36,577 nucleotides of DNA. It comes from DATKDU01 sp035512595 (GTDB taxonomy: Bacteria > Planctomycetota > Planctomycetia > Pirellulales > Pirellulaceae). Below the pieces are notes generated by a model. It searched no databases. It saw only the letters and a list, made by a program, of their open reading frames with translations, and had not been told where the DNA came from. This document shows, piece by piece, positions 22,848 to 29,891 of the stretch. Where the stretch lies: assembly GCA_035512595.1 (NCBI GenBank), contig DATKDU010000435.1, positions 1-36,577 of the forward strand, given 5' to 3'. A program made the translations under genes and the position numbers. The number at the start of each line of letters is the position of its first letter. Position 1 is the first letter of the stretch.

Positions 22848-24863
22848 GTGAGCATTTTTCATGGATTGCGCTACTGGTGGCAGCGGCGAACAGGCGTCGA
22901 TGACAGCCCGCTCGATGGCGATGCGTCGGCATTTGCCGTCAGCTTCGCCGTCCACATGCTGCTGCTGATCATCCTGGGTCTCTTCCCGGTGATCACCCCT
23001 CCCGAGCCGCCGGTGATCCTCGTCAGCGCGGCGACGACCCCCGAGGAACTTGAGCAGTTTCAGGTCCCCGAGGAGTTCTATTTCAACACGCAGCCGAGCA
23101 TCGACGTCGGCGCCAATAGCACCAGGGGCCAGATGATGGCTCTTTCCGAAGCGCCGATCGTTTCCGATGTTTCGATCGTCCCGCTGTATTCCGACGTGGT
23201 GACCGACACCACTCATCCCCAAATCGAAGTCAACAACATCGTCGCCGTTGCGACCGGCCTGCATCTCAACAAGAGCGTGGCGGTCAAGGGCGCGGCCGGC
23301 GAAGGGGCGACCGGCGCCGTCGGCGCGATCGACCGCCTGACGCACGAAATCCTGCTTTCCCTCGAAGACCGCAAGACCCTCGTCGTCTGGATGTTCGACC
23401 AGACCGCCAGCCTGATCCCGCAGCGGCAGGCGATACACGACCGGTTCGACAAGATTTATCAGGAGTTGGGAATCATCGAGGCGGCGGGGGCGGAGGCGTT
23501 CAAGCGGCACGAGGACAAGCCCCTCCTCTCCTCGGTCGTCGCCTTCGGCAAGGGGCTGACGCTGATGACCAAGGATCCGACCGACAGCCTGGAAGAACTG
23601 AAGCAGGCGGTCAAATCGATCCCTAACGACAACAGCGGCGACGAAAACGTCTTTTCCGCCATTCGCGAGATCGCCCGCCAGAATGCCGAGTACCGCTACC
23701 AGACGGCGTCGCAAAGCGAGCCGGAGCGGAACGTGATGATCGTCGTGTTCACCGATGAGGCCGGTTCGGACGAGCGGATGCTCGACGAAGCGGTCAAGAT
23801 GTGCCGCCGCTGGACAATGCCGGTCTACGTCATCGGCGTTCCGGCTCCCTTCGGCCGCCGCGAGACGATGATGAAGTGGGTCGATCCCGACCCGAACTAC
23901 GACCAGTCGGCGCAGTGGGGGGTCGTCGATCAAGGCCCCGAGTCGCTGATGCTCGAGCGGATCAAGCTCGGCTTCTCCGGCCAGCAGGAGGACGAAATCT
24001 CGATCGACTCCGGCTTCGGCCCCTACGCTCTCACGCGGCTGTGCGTTGAGACCGGCGGCATTTACTTCGCCGTCCATCCCAACCGGGACGTCCGCCGCCA
24101 ACTCCGCCGGGGAGAAGTTCCCGCCTTCTCGTCGTACCTCCAGTACTTCTTCGATCCCGAATCGATGCGGCGTTATCGCCCCGATTATGTTTCGGCGCAG
24201 GACTACCTCAAGAACCTGGAGCGAAATGCCGCCCGGGCGGCACTCGTCAAAGCCGCCGCCAGCTCGCAGATTGAGCAGATGGCCGATCCGCGGCTTCGTT
24301 TCGTGAAGCGCGACGAAGGGGCATTCGCCACCGACTTGACCACGGCGCAGCAAGCGGCCGCTGCCCTGGAGCCGAAGATCAACAACCTATACGAGCTGCT
24401 TCGCAAGGGAGAAGCCGATCGCGAGAAGGAAGATATTGCCCGCTGGCAGGCAGGGTACGACCTGGCGATGGGACGCGTCTTGGCGGTGAAGGTACGCACC
24501 GAGGGGTACAACCAGATTCTCGCGGCGGCAAAAAGAGGGCTGAAGTTCAAAGACGCCAAGAACAACACCTGGGTTCTCACCCCGTCGGACGAGATCACCG
24601 TTGGCAGCCAGATGGTCAAAATGGCCGAGAGGGCCAAGATGTACTTGAACCGGGTCGTCCAGGAACACCCCGGCACTCCCTGGGCCCTCTTGGCCGAGCG
24701 GGAGCTGAAGGACCCGCTGGGATGGAAGTGGAAAGAGGAGTTCACCGACCTCAATCCGCCGCGGAACACGGTCGCTGGCAATAACGCGCCTGCTGCGGCC
24801 GCCAACGATCAGAAGGGGATGCTCAAGAAGCCGCCACCCAAGCGTCCGCCGCCAAAGCTGTAG
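22848..24863 (+). CDS. vWA-domain protein with TonB-like membrane anchor
   Basis: A 671-residue protein with one transmembrane segment (about residues 30-49) followed by 'VITPPEPPVI'. The segment carries S32-x3-H36, the same spacing as the Ser/His pair in the TonB anchor. A von Willebrand A-like domain starts at about 175. Its metal site reads D184-Q-T186-A-S188, a variant of DxSxS, and 'VVFTDEAGSD' follows. The C-terminal half is helical and Lys/Arg-rich, ending in 'PPPKRPPPKL'. GTG at 22848 has GGAG 6 nt upstream. The TAG stop belongs to a REP-like hairpin. Partner proteins are not in the window. Confidence 0.85.
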   Translation: MSIFHGLRYWWQRRTGVDDSPLDGDASAFAVSFAVHMLLLIILGLFPVITPPEPPVILVSAATTPEELEQFQVPEEFYFNTQPSIDVGANSTRGQMMALSEAPIVSDVSIVPLYSDVVTDTTHPQIEVNNIVAVATGLHLNKSVAVKGAAGEGATGAVGAIDRLTHEILLSLEDRKTLVVWMFDQTASLIPQRQAIHDRFDKIYQELGIIEAAGAEAFKRHEDKPLLSSVVAFGKGLTLMTKDPTDSLEELKQAVKSIPNDNSGDENVFSAIREIARQNAEYRYQTASQSEPERNVMIVVFTDEAGSDERMLDEAVKMCRRWTMPVYVIGVPAPFGRRETMMKWVDPDPNYDQSAQWGVVDQGPESLMLERIKLGFSGQQEDEISIDSGFGPYALTRLCVETGGIYFAVHPNRDVRRQLRRGEVPAFSSYLQYFFDPESMRRYRPDYVSAQDYLKNLERNAARAALVKAAASSQIEQMADPRLRFVKRDEGAFATDLTTAQQAAAALEPKINNLYELLRKGEADREKEDIARWQAGYDLAMGRVLAVKVRTEGYNQILAAAKRGLKFKDAKNNTWVLTPSDEITVGSQMVKMAERAKMYLNRVVQEHPGTPWALLAERELKDPLGWKWKEEFTDLNPPRNTVAGNNAPAAAANDQKGMLKKPPPKRPPPKL

Positions 24864-24927
24864 AACGGAATTCATTCCGTTCCGAACCATTACGCGATTC
24901 TTCCCTGCGGATTGAACTCCGTTCTAC
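24860..24927. repeat. Inverted pair of GTAG-footed hairpins (BIME-like), class B
   Basis: The plus-strand unit (24860-24881) is GTAG, stem AACGGAA / TTCCGTT, loop TTCA, perfect. The minus-strand unit begins GTAG at 24927 and continues AACGGAGTTCAATCCG with a shorter stem. The arms 24861-24879 and 24908-24926 pair with two mismatches over 19 bp, so the pair can form one long hairpin. The TAG at 24861-24863 is the stop codon of the vWA gene. It lies between convergent genes and could act as a two-way terminator. Confidence 0.75.
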
Positions 24928-24932
24928 GCGGC

Positions 24933-25583
24933 CTAGTCGCCTATGAACGTCGAATCGCGGGCGAAGTCGAGCGTCCGGTCGTAGGCGTAGAAGTCCTTGG
25001 TGATCTTGTCCGCCAGCACGCTGATGAAGGCCACGCGGAAGTTGGCCGTGCTCTCTGTCACGTGCCGCGCCCCGTGCTCGGGGAACTCGATGGTGGTCGT
25101 TGGCGTTTCATACACCGGCTCTTCCGGACGGTTCATGTCGAACACCTTGACGGTCACGTTGGCCCGTCCCTTGAGGAGCGTGCCCACGTCGCGGGTGGCG
25201 ATCGAGTTGAGGTCGATGCCGACGACCAGATCGGCCTGCACGCCGCGGCCAACATCGCGATAGTCGATCAGCGCCTGATCCTGCTGATCGACCCAGTTGT
25301 GGATCTCCGACTGCTTGACGAGCTTGATCCCCTTGACGTTGTCGCGGAGTTGATTGCTCACCGCCTTGGCCAACAGGTCGCTGTCGCCGCCGGGGTCGTA
25401 CAGCGAGTTGACGTCGATGCAGACGACGGCCACTCGCTTGCCAGCCAGGCCGTTGAACTTCGCCGGCACGATCTCCGCCCCCTCGAAAGCGCCGATGACC
25501 TGCGTCAGAAACGTGCAGCCGCCGGAGCCGGCGACCACCAGCAGCATCAACAGCACCGCCCAGGCCGTGTGAACTTTGCCCAT
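24933..25583 (-). CDS. Exported lipoprotein-like protein of unknown function
   Basis: A 216-residue protein with a hydrophobic N-terminal segment ending in 'VVAGSGGC', so Cys23 is a probable lipid anchor, though the lipobox is atypical at -3. The mature part alternates strands and helices ('GKRVAVVCIDVNSLYDP', 'DLVVGIDLNSIATRD', 'ANVTVKVFDM'), which recalls CsgG/TolB-N-like folds, but no family is certain. ATG at 25583 has AAAGGA about 8 nt upstream. It follows the DUF2752 gene by 34 bp on the same strand and ends beside the BIME-like pair. Confidence 0.72.
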   Translation of the reverse strand: MGKVHTAWAVLLMLLVVAGSGGCTFLTQVIGAFEGAEIVPAKFNGLAGKRVAVVCIDVNSLYDPGGDSDLLAKAVSNQLRDNVKGIKLVKQSEIHNWVDQQDQALIDYRDVGRGVQADLVVGIDLNSIATRDVGTLLKGRANVTVKVFDMNRPEEPVYETPTTTIEFPEHGARHVTESTANFRVAFISVLADKITKDFYAYDRTLDFARDSTFIGD

Positions 25584-25617
25584 GAGCAATCCTTTGCTTG
25601 AAAGGGCCTTCGTCTTT

Positions 25618-26127
25618 TTACCAACCCATTCCCAGCCGCAGGGACCAATCGGCCAACGTCACCACCACCACCACTGCCGCCACGCCGAGCACCGTCCATT
25701 CGTGCGGCGGGCCCCACAACCAGCGGCCCCGCAACCCTGAGGCCGTCAGCCACGGACCCGTCACCAGGGCCGTCAGCGCCAGTAGGGCCCCGCCGGCATT
25801 CGCCTGCACCGACCCCAGCACGTTGCCGTGCATCAGCCGCGACCAGCTCGTCGTCATTCCACAGCTCGGGCACCGCAGGTTGAGCACGATCCGCATTGTG
25901 CACGGAGGCAAGCCCAACTGCTGATGCGTTCCCAGTCCCTGGGGGCTGGGCCGCAGCCAGGCGGCAATTCCCAGCAGCATCACCAACATCCCCCCCGCCA
26001 ACAGCAGCGCCCCACGCTCATACCACCGCAGCACCCACGGGTCCGCGGGCGGCGCGCAGGCAGCCTCTGGCAGGGAAGGGGGGGAAGGATAGTGCAAGCG
26101 GTGGCCTCCGGCAAGATGGAAATTCAT
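25618..26127 (-). CDS. DUF2752 membrane protein
   Basis: A 169-residue membrane protein with hydrophobic segments at about residues 38-58, 100-125 and 140-165. It carries the family signature 'LRCPSCGMTTSWSRLMHG', in which a CxxC pair precedes GMT. DUF2752 proteins are small membrane proteins of unknown function, common in planctomycetes and Bacteroidetes. The N-terminal 35 residues are Pro/Ala-rich and probably cytoplasmic. It diverges from the hicBA pair with a 90-bp spacer and lies upstream of the lipoprotein gene, probably in one transcript. Confidence 0.88.
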   Translation of the reverse strand: MNFHLAGGHRLHYPSPPSLPEAACAPPADPWVLRWYERGALLLAGGMLVMLLGIAAWLRPSPQGLGTHQQLGLPPCTMRIVLNLRCPSCGMTTSWSRLMHGNVLGSVQANAGGALLALTALVTGPWLTASGLRGRWLWGPPHEWTVLGVAAVVVVVTLADWSLRLGMGW

Positions 26128-26217
26128 CGTAAGTGCGGCCAGTGCGGCTGGCTAGCACTGTCGTCGATCGCGTCCCAATCGCATGGTAGAATTGCATACG
26201 CCTTGGAGGAATGCCCA

Positions 26218-26436
26218 ATGGAATTCACGGCCGTTTACGTTTCCGTCCCGGAAGGGTACGTCGCCTTTGTGGAAGAGTTGCCCGGAGCTAACACGCAAGG
26301 AGCAACACTCGACGAGGCCCGCGAAAACCTTCAGGAGGCCGTGGCTCTGGTTTTGGATGCCAACCGCGAACTGGCGGAAAAGTCGTTGCAAGGCCAGCAG
26401 GTGACGCGGGAGCCGTTTCATCTCTTACAGCAATGA
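26218..26436 (+). CDS. hicB: HicB-type antitoxin
   Basis: A 72-residue protein with the HicB core: an N-terminal strand pair ('FTAVYVSVPEGYVAFVEELP'), then 'GANTQGATLDEARENLQEAV' and a helix. It lacks the C-terminal DNA-binding domain of longer HicB proteins, so autoregulation, if any, would need another factor. GGAGGA lies 7 nt before ATG at 26218. It overlaps the hicA start by 4 bp (ATGA), so translation is coupled and the antitoxin is made first. A weak -10-like TAGAAT lies at 26187-26192. It should bind and block the HicA toxin. Confidence 0.9.
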   Translation: MEFTAVYVSVPEGYVAFVEELPGANTQGATLDEARENLQEAVALVLDANRELAEKSLQGQQVTREPFHLLQQ

Positions 26437-26618
26437 AGCGGATTGAACTCGTCCGCCATCTACTTTCCCAGGGCTGCCAGCTCCTGCGCGAGGGCGGCAG
26501 GCACAGCGTCTACCTGAACCCGGCCAACAATCAGGTTTCCGCAGTGCCGCGTCATCGCGAAATCAACGAATTTCTTTGCCGAAAGATCTGCCGTGATTTG
26601 GGAATTGCAGCGCCGTAA
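26433..26618 (+). CDS. hicA: HicA-type mRNA interferase toxin
   Basis: A 61-residue dsRBD-like toxin that cleaves mRNA without the ribosome. The catalytic His24 lies in 'REGGRHSVYLNP', and 'VSAVPRHREINEFLCRKICRDLGI' (split here by a short turn) is the family C-terminal half. Length is normal. It begins inside the stop codon of hicB (4-bp overlap). Its stop lies 20 bp from the stop of the minus-strand phosphoesterase gene. No mobile element borders are visible, so whether the pair arrived by transfer is open. Confidence 0.92.
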   Translation: MKRIELVRHLLSQGCQLLREGGRHSVYLNPANNQVSAVPRHREINEFLCRKICRDLGIAAP

Positions 26619-26637
26619 GTGGACGTTACCGACGGTC

Positions 26638-27453
26638 CTATCCGCCACTGCTGTTTAACGCTGCCGCGAATTCGCCCTCCCTAACCACTACTCGCCGGAT
26701 CGCCGTGGCCTTGCCAGTTTGTTCATCCGCCTCGACGATCGTGCCGCAGAGCCGTACGTCCCCGGTGGCGACGTCGAACTGCGTCGGCTGGAAGGTGAGG
26801 GTCGTCTCCAGCACCCGGTCGATCCGCCGGCCGAGAATGCTCTCGTGCGGGCCGGTCATGCCGACGTCACACTGGAACGCAGTGCCGCCAGGCAAGATCT
26901 GCTCGTCGGCAGTCGTCACGTGCGTGTGCGTGCCAAGAACGGCCGTCACCTTGCCGTCCAGATACCGCCCCATGAGCTGCTTGTCGCTGGTCGCTTCGCC
27001 GTGGAAATCGACGACGCGGATTTTCACGTCGCCTGGGATTTCGGCCAGCACTCGATCGGCGGCACTCCACGGGCAATCGACGGGCCGCATGAAGACCCGT
27101 CCCATCAGGCTGATTACACCGACCGCAATGCCGGCGGTTGAGCTGACTACCGTCCAGGCGCGCCCTGGCGCGGTCGCGGGGTAGTTCGCCGGCCGCAGGA
27201 TGTTGCTCTCGCTCAAGAGCACCGGCGCAATCTCGCTGCGGCGGTAGATGTGGTCCCCCAGCGTGATGCAGTCTACCCCGGCGGCAATCAGCTTCTTGTA
27301 GATGCTGGGGCTGATTCCCGAGCCGTCGGCGGAGTTCTCGCCGTTGGCGATTACAAAATCGATCCCTTCCCGCTGTCGGAGGCTCGCCAGCGAGTCGGTG
27401 ACAATCTTCACGCCGGGCTTGCCGACGATGTCGCCAATCAGCAGGATTCGCAT
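26638..27453 (-). CDS. ymdB: YmdB-type metallophosphoesterase (TIGR00282)
   Basis: A 271-residue cytoplasmic metallophosphoesterase; the Bacillus homologue is a cyclic nucleotide phosphodiesterase affecting biofilm and sporulation. Metal-site residues are in place at Asp8 ('IGDIVGKPG'), Glu39 and Asn40 ('NGENSADG'), His68, His151 ('VDFHGE') and His176/His178 ('GTHTHV'). Position 67, Asn in Bacillus ('GNH'), is Asp here ('LGDHIY'). It lies directly downstream of the RNase Y gene on the same strand (gap 128 bp), the same order as in Bacillus, which suggests a conserved functional link. No clear Shine-Dalgarno precedes the ATG. Confidence 0.92.
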   Translation of the reverse strand: MRILLIGDIVGKPGVKIVTDSLASLRQREGIDFVIANGENSADGSGISPSIYKKLIAAGVDCITLGDHIYRRSEIAPVLLSESNILRPANYPATAPGRAWTVVSSTAGIAVGVISLMGRVFMRPVDCPWSAADRVLAEIPGDVKIRVVDFHGEATSDKQLMGRYLDGKVTAVLGTHTHVTTADEQILPGGTAFQCDVGMTGPHESILGRRIDRVLETTLTFQPTQFDVATGDVRLCGTIVEADEQTGKATAIRRVVVREGEFAAALNSSGG

Positions 27454-27581
27454 GGGGAGGAACGAGTGAGTGGTGAGGAGTGGTTTTTAGGCGTTTGAGG
27501 TTCAGTTGTACGAGGTACTAGCATTATCGCGGCAAAAGGTCAGCAAACTCCCAAGACGTTTTACCACTCATCCACTCACCA

Positions 27582-29135
27582 TTACCGCGCCACGTCCGTG
27601 AATCGCGACTCGCGGACGACCGTCACCTTGATCTCCCCCGGATACGTGAGCTGCTCCTCGAACGCCTTGGCGATGTCGCGGCAGATCTTGGCCGCCTTGG
27701 CGTCGTCGGTGTCCTTGGCGCTGGCAATGACCCGCAGCTCGCGGCCCGCCTGGATCGCAAACGCCTGCTCGACGCCGGGAAAACCGCAGGCAATCGTCTC
27801 CAGCTCCTCCATCCGCTTGATGTACCGCTCCAGCGATTCGCGGCGTGCACCAGGCCGCGAGGCGCTGCACGCATCGGCCGTCGCCACCAGCATCGTGTAC
27901 GGATATTCGGTGATGATCTCGTCGTGGTGGCCGAGTGCCGCGTGAACGACCTCCGGCTTCTCATTGTGCCGCTTGAGGATGTCGGCGCCGATCTTGGGGT
28001 GTCCCCCTTCCAGCTCGTGATCGGCCGATTTGCCGATGTCGTGCAAGAGGCCGCTGCGGCGGGCGATGTCGCCATTGAGGCCGACCATCTCCGCCATCAG
28101 CCCCGAGAGAAACGCGACCTCGATACTGTGCCGCAGCACGTTCTGGCTGTAGCTGGTGCGGAAGTGCAGTCGCCCCAGCATGTACAGCACCTTGGGGTGA
28201 ATGCCGTGGATGTCCACTTCCTGGGCCGCTTCGTCCCCTTTTTTCTGGATGAAGGCTTCGATCTCCTTCTGCGTCTGGTTGAACAGCTCCTCGATGCGGG
28301 TGGGGTGAATGCGGCCGTCGGCAATCAGCTTGTTGAGGGTCTGGCGGGCGACCTCGCGGCGGACCGGGTCGAAGCCGCTGACGATTACGACGCCGGGCGT
28401 ATCGTCGATGATGACGTCCACGCCGGTGACCTTTTCAAAGGAGCGGATGTTGCGCCCTTCGCGGCCGATGATCCGCCCCTTCATTTCGTCGTTGGGGATG
28501 TCCACCGTACTGGTCGTGCTCTCGGCCGTATGCGCGGCGGCATAGCGCTGCAGGGCGGTGAGCAGGATGTCGCGCGATTTCTGCTCGACCACCTCGGCCA
28601 TCCGCTTCTCGTGCCGCATGACGATCGAGCCCATCTCCTGCGACAGTTCCTGCTCAAGCGAATCGAGCAGCCGCTTGGTCGCTTCGCCGGGGGAGAGCCC
28701 CGACAGGCTGTGCAGCGTCTGCCGCTGCATATCCAGCAGCTTGCTCAGCTCTTCGTTGCGGCGGTTGGTGTCTTCCAGGCGGTCGGCCAGCCGCCGCTGG
28801 GTCGATTCAACAATCCGCTCCTGCTTGCGGACGTCGTCGGCCTGCTGTTGGAGCGTCTCTTGCCGCTTGTCCAGCGTTCGCTCGCGCTCGCGGAGCTCTT
28901 CGCGGATGACGTTGAATTGCCTTTCCGCGTCTGCCTTCTGGGACAGGTCTCGTTCCCGGATGGCCAGTTCCGCTTCCTTGGTTTTCGTGGCCGCTTCCTG
29001 GTCGGCCTTGTGAATGATCTCGCGGGCCTGCGTCTCCGCATCGATCTTGCGGAGGCGGTCGAGTAACTTGAGCCCTCCCACCGTGAGGGCGAAGGTGACG
29101 ACCATGCACACCACCAAAAGCCAGATCGGTACCAT
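27582..29135 (-). CDS. rny: Ribonuclease Y
   Basis: A 517-residue membrane-anchored endoribonuclease that starts mRNA decay. Residues about 2-22 form the anchor, 25-200 a long coiled coil, about 205-270 a KH domain ('GRIIGREGRNIRSFE'), and about 325-430 an HD domain with His365-Asp366 ('LLHDIGKSADHE'). Order and length are those of the family. ATG at 29135 is chosen because the anchor follows directly; codons upstream in the frame do not look like protein. A GAGGG sequence overlaps the stop codon of a possible upstream gene, 11 nt before the ATG. Gene order rny-ymdB matches Bacillus. Confidence 0.96.
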   Translation of the reverse strand: MVPIWLLVVCMVVTFALTVGGLKLLDRLRKIDAETQAREIIHKADQEAATKTKEAELAIRERDLSQKADAERQFNVIREELRERERTLDKRQETLQQQADDVRKQERIVESTQRRLADRLEDTNRRNEELSKLLDMQRQTLHSLSGLSPGEATKRLLDSLEQELSQEMGSIVMRHEKRMAEVVEQKSRDILLTALQRYAAAHTAESTTSTVDIPNDEMKGRIIGREGRNIRSFEKVTGVDVIIDDTPGVVIVSGFDPVRREVARQTLNKLIADGRIHPTRIEELFNQTQKEIEAFIQKKGDEAAQEVDIHGIHPKVLYMLGRLHFRTSYSQNVLRHSIEVAFLSGLMAEMVGLNGDIARRSGLLHDIGKSADHELEGGHPKIGADILKRHNEKPEVVHAALGHHDEIITEYPYTMLVATADACSASRPGARRESLERYIKRMEELETIACGFPGVEQAFAIQAGRELRVIASAKDTDDAKAAKICRDIAKAFEEQLTYPGEIKVTVVRESRFTDVAR

Positions 29136-29149
29136 CACGGCTGCGTCCC

Positions 29150-29491
29150 TCAGTCGTCTGGCCGTGCCATGTCGGGATTGAGAACGGGCAGGTTTCGCTG
29201 AAAGAGATCCTTCAGCGCTCCGCCACGCAGCAGGCGACAGATGGCCCAGGCGGACGAAGGTCCGCCACGCAGGTTGGCGACCAAAACCAGGCACTCAAGA
29301 AAATGCGACTGCCGCCCCGGCTCAATCCGAGCCGGGTGGACCGCTGCCAGGGCGGGGAGTGCCGCCGGCAGGCCCGCGAGCGCGGCGCCGATCGCGCCGC
29401 GGTCTGGACAGTCGAATTTGCAGCCAGTCGGCACATTCCCGGAGCCAGTTCCAGAGCCAATCCGCGCCGCGGTGACCGCTAGTGCGTCCAT
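29150..29491 (-). CDS. Possible hypothetical gene upstream of rny
   Basis: About 113 residues, starting at the ATG at 29491 ('MDALAVTAARIG'); the frame is open to 29545. The C-terminal half looks protein-like ('FLECLVLVANLRGG', 'WAICRLLRGGALKDLFQRNL'). The stop TGA (29150-29152) is part of the GAGGG sequence in front of rny, which would suit translational coupling. A second minus-strand frame beginning at 29579 ('MQLILLILRLLFGLDLDG') also looks real at its start but loses character after about 30 residues, so a frameshifted single gene is possible. No homologue is recognised. Confidence 0.35.
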   Translation of the reverse strand: MDALAVTAARIGSGTGSGNVPTGCKFDCPDRGAIGAALAGLPAALPALAAVHPARIEPGRQSHFLECLVLVANLRGGPSSAWAICRLLRGGALKDLFQRNLPVLNPDMARPDD

Positions 29492-29824
29492 CGGAGCGCA
29501 CCGCCACCGGGAGCGGACGGGCGGACCCGTCCAGGTCGAGGCCAAACAGCAACCGTAGGATCAAAAGGATCAATTGCATCGATCCGTCTACCTTGGTTCC
29601 GACTCGCTGAGTACCAGTTCCGCGACTCCCCGGCCGAACGGGCGGGAATGCGGTGTCGTCAACGTGCGTCAAACCGATCTGGCACCGGCATCGTATCCGC
29701 CGGCACAACCAACTCGTTCAATGACTTGTTTACCACGGCGGGGGGCGACATTGCCCCGCCCGCCTCCAGGTGTATGTTAGCAGACAGTGATGAGACTGCA
29801 ACCATTGTGTGACGACCGTCTTTC
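29492..29824. other. Spacer between rny region and tilS
   Basis: No convincing complete gene. GGCGGGG (29737-29743) and CCCCGCC (29754-29760) form a 7-bp stem that could terminate transcription or mark a repeat. The first 90 nt may encode the N-terminal part of the frameshifted candidate discussed for the neighbouring possible gene. Confidence 0.35.
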
Positions 29825-29884
29825 GTAGGACGGCCTTTCCAGGCCGTCCAAAGTACCTTCGACGGCCCGGAAGGGCCGTCCTGC
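29825..29884. repeat. Inverted pair of GTAG-footed hairpins (BIME-like), class C
   Basis: The plus-strand unit (29825-29848) is GTAG, stem GACGGCCT / AGGCCGTC, loop TTCC: 24 nt, perfect. The minus-strand unit (29884-29861) is GCAG, stem GACGGCCC / GGGCCGTC, loop TTCC, also perfect. Over 22 bp the two differ at two positions. The pair ends 7 bp before the tilS ATG, so it lies in the leader and could affect translation start. Confidence 0.8.
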
Positions 29885-29891
29885 ATCGGCG

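Noticed and set aside
22437..24353. 638-codon minus-strand frame opposite the vWA gene
   Set aside because: The plus strand has the anchor, vWA motifs and a ribosome site; the minus product has no recognisable fold.
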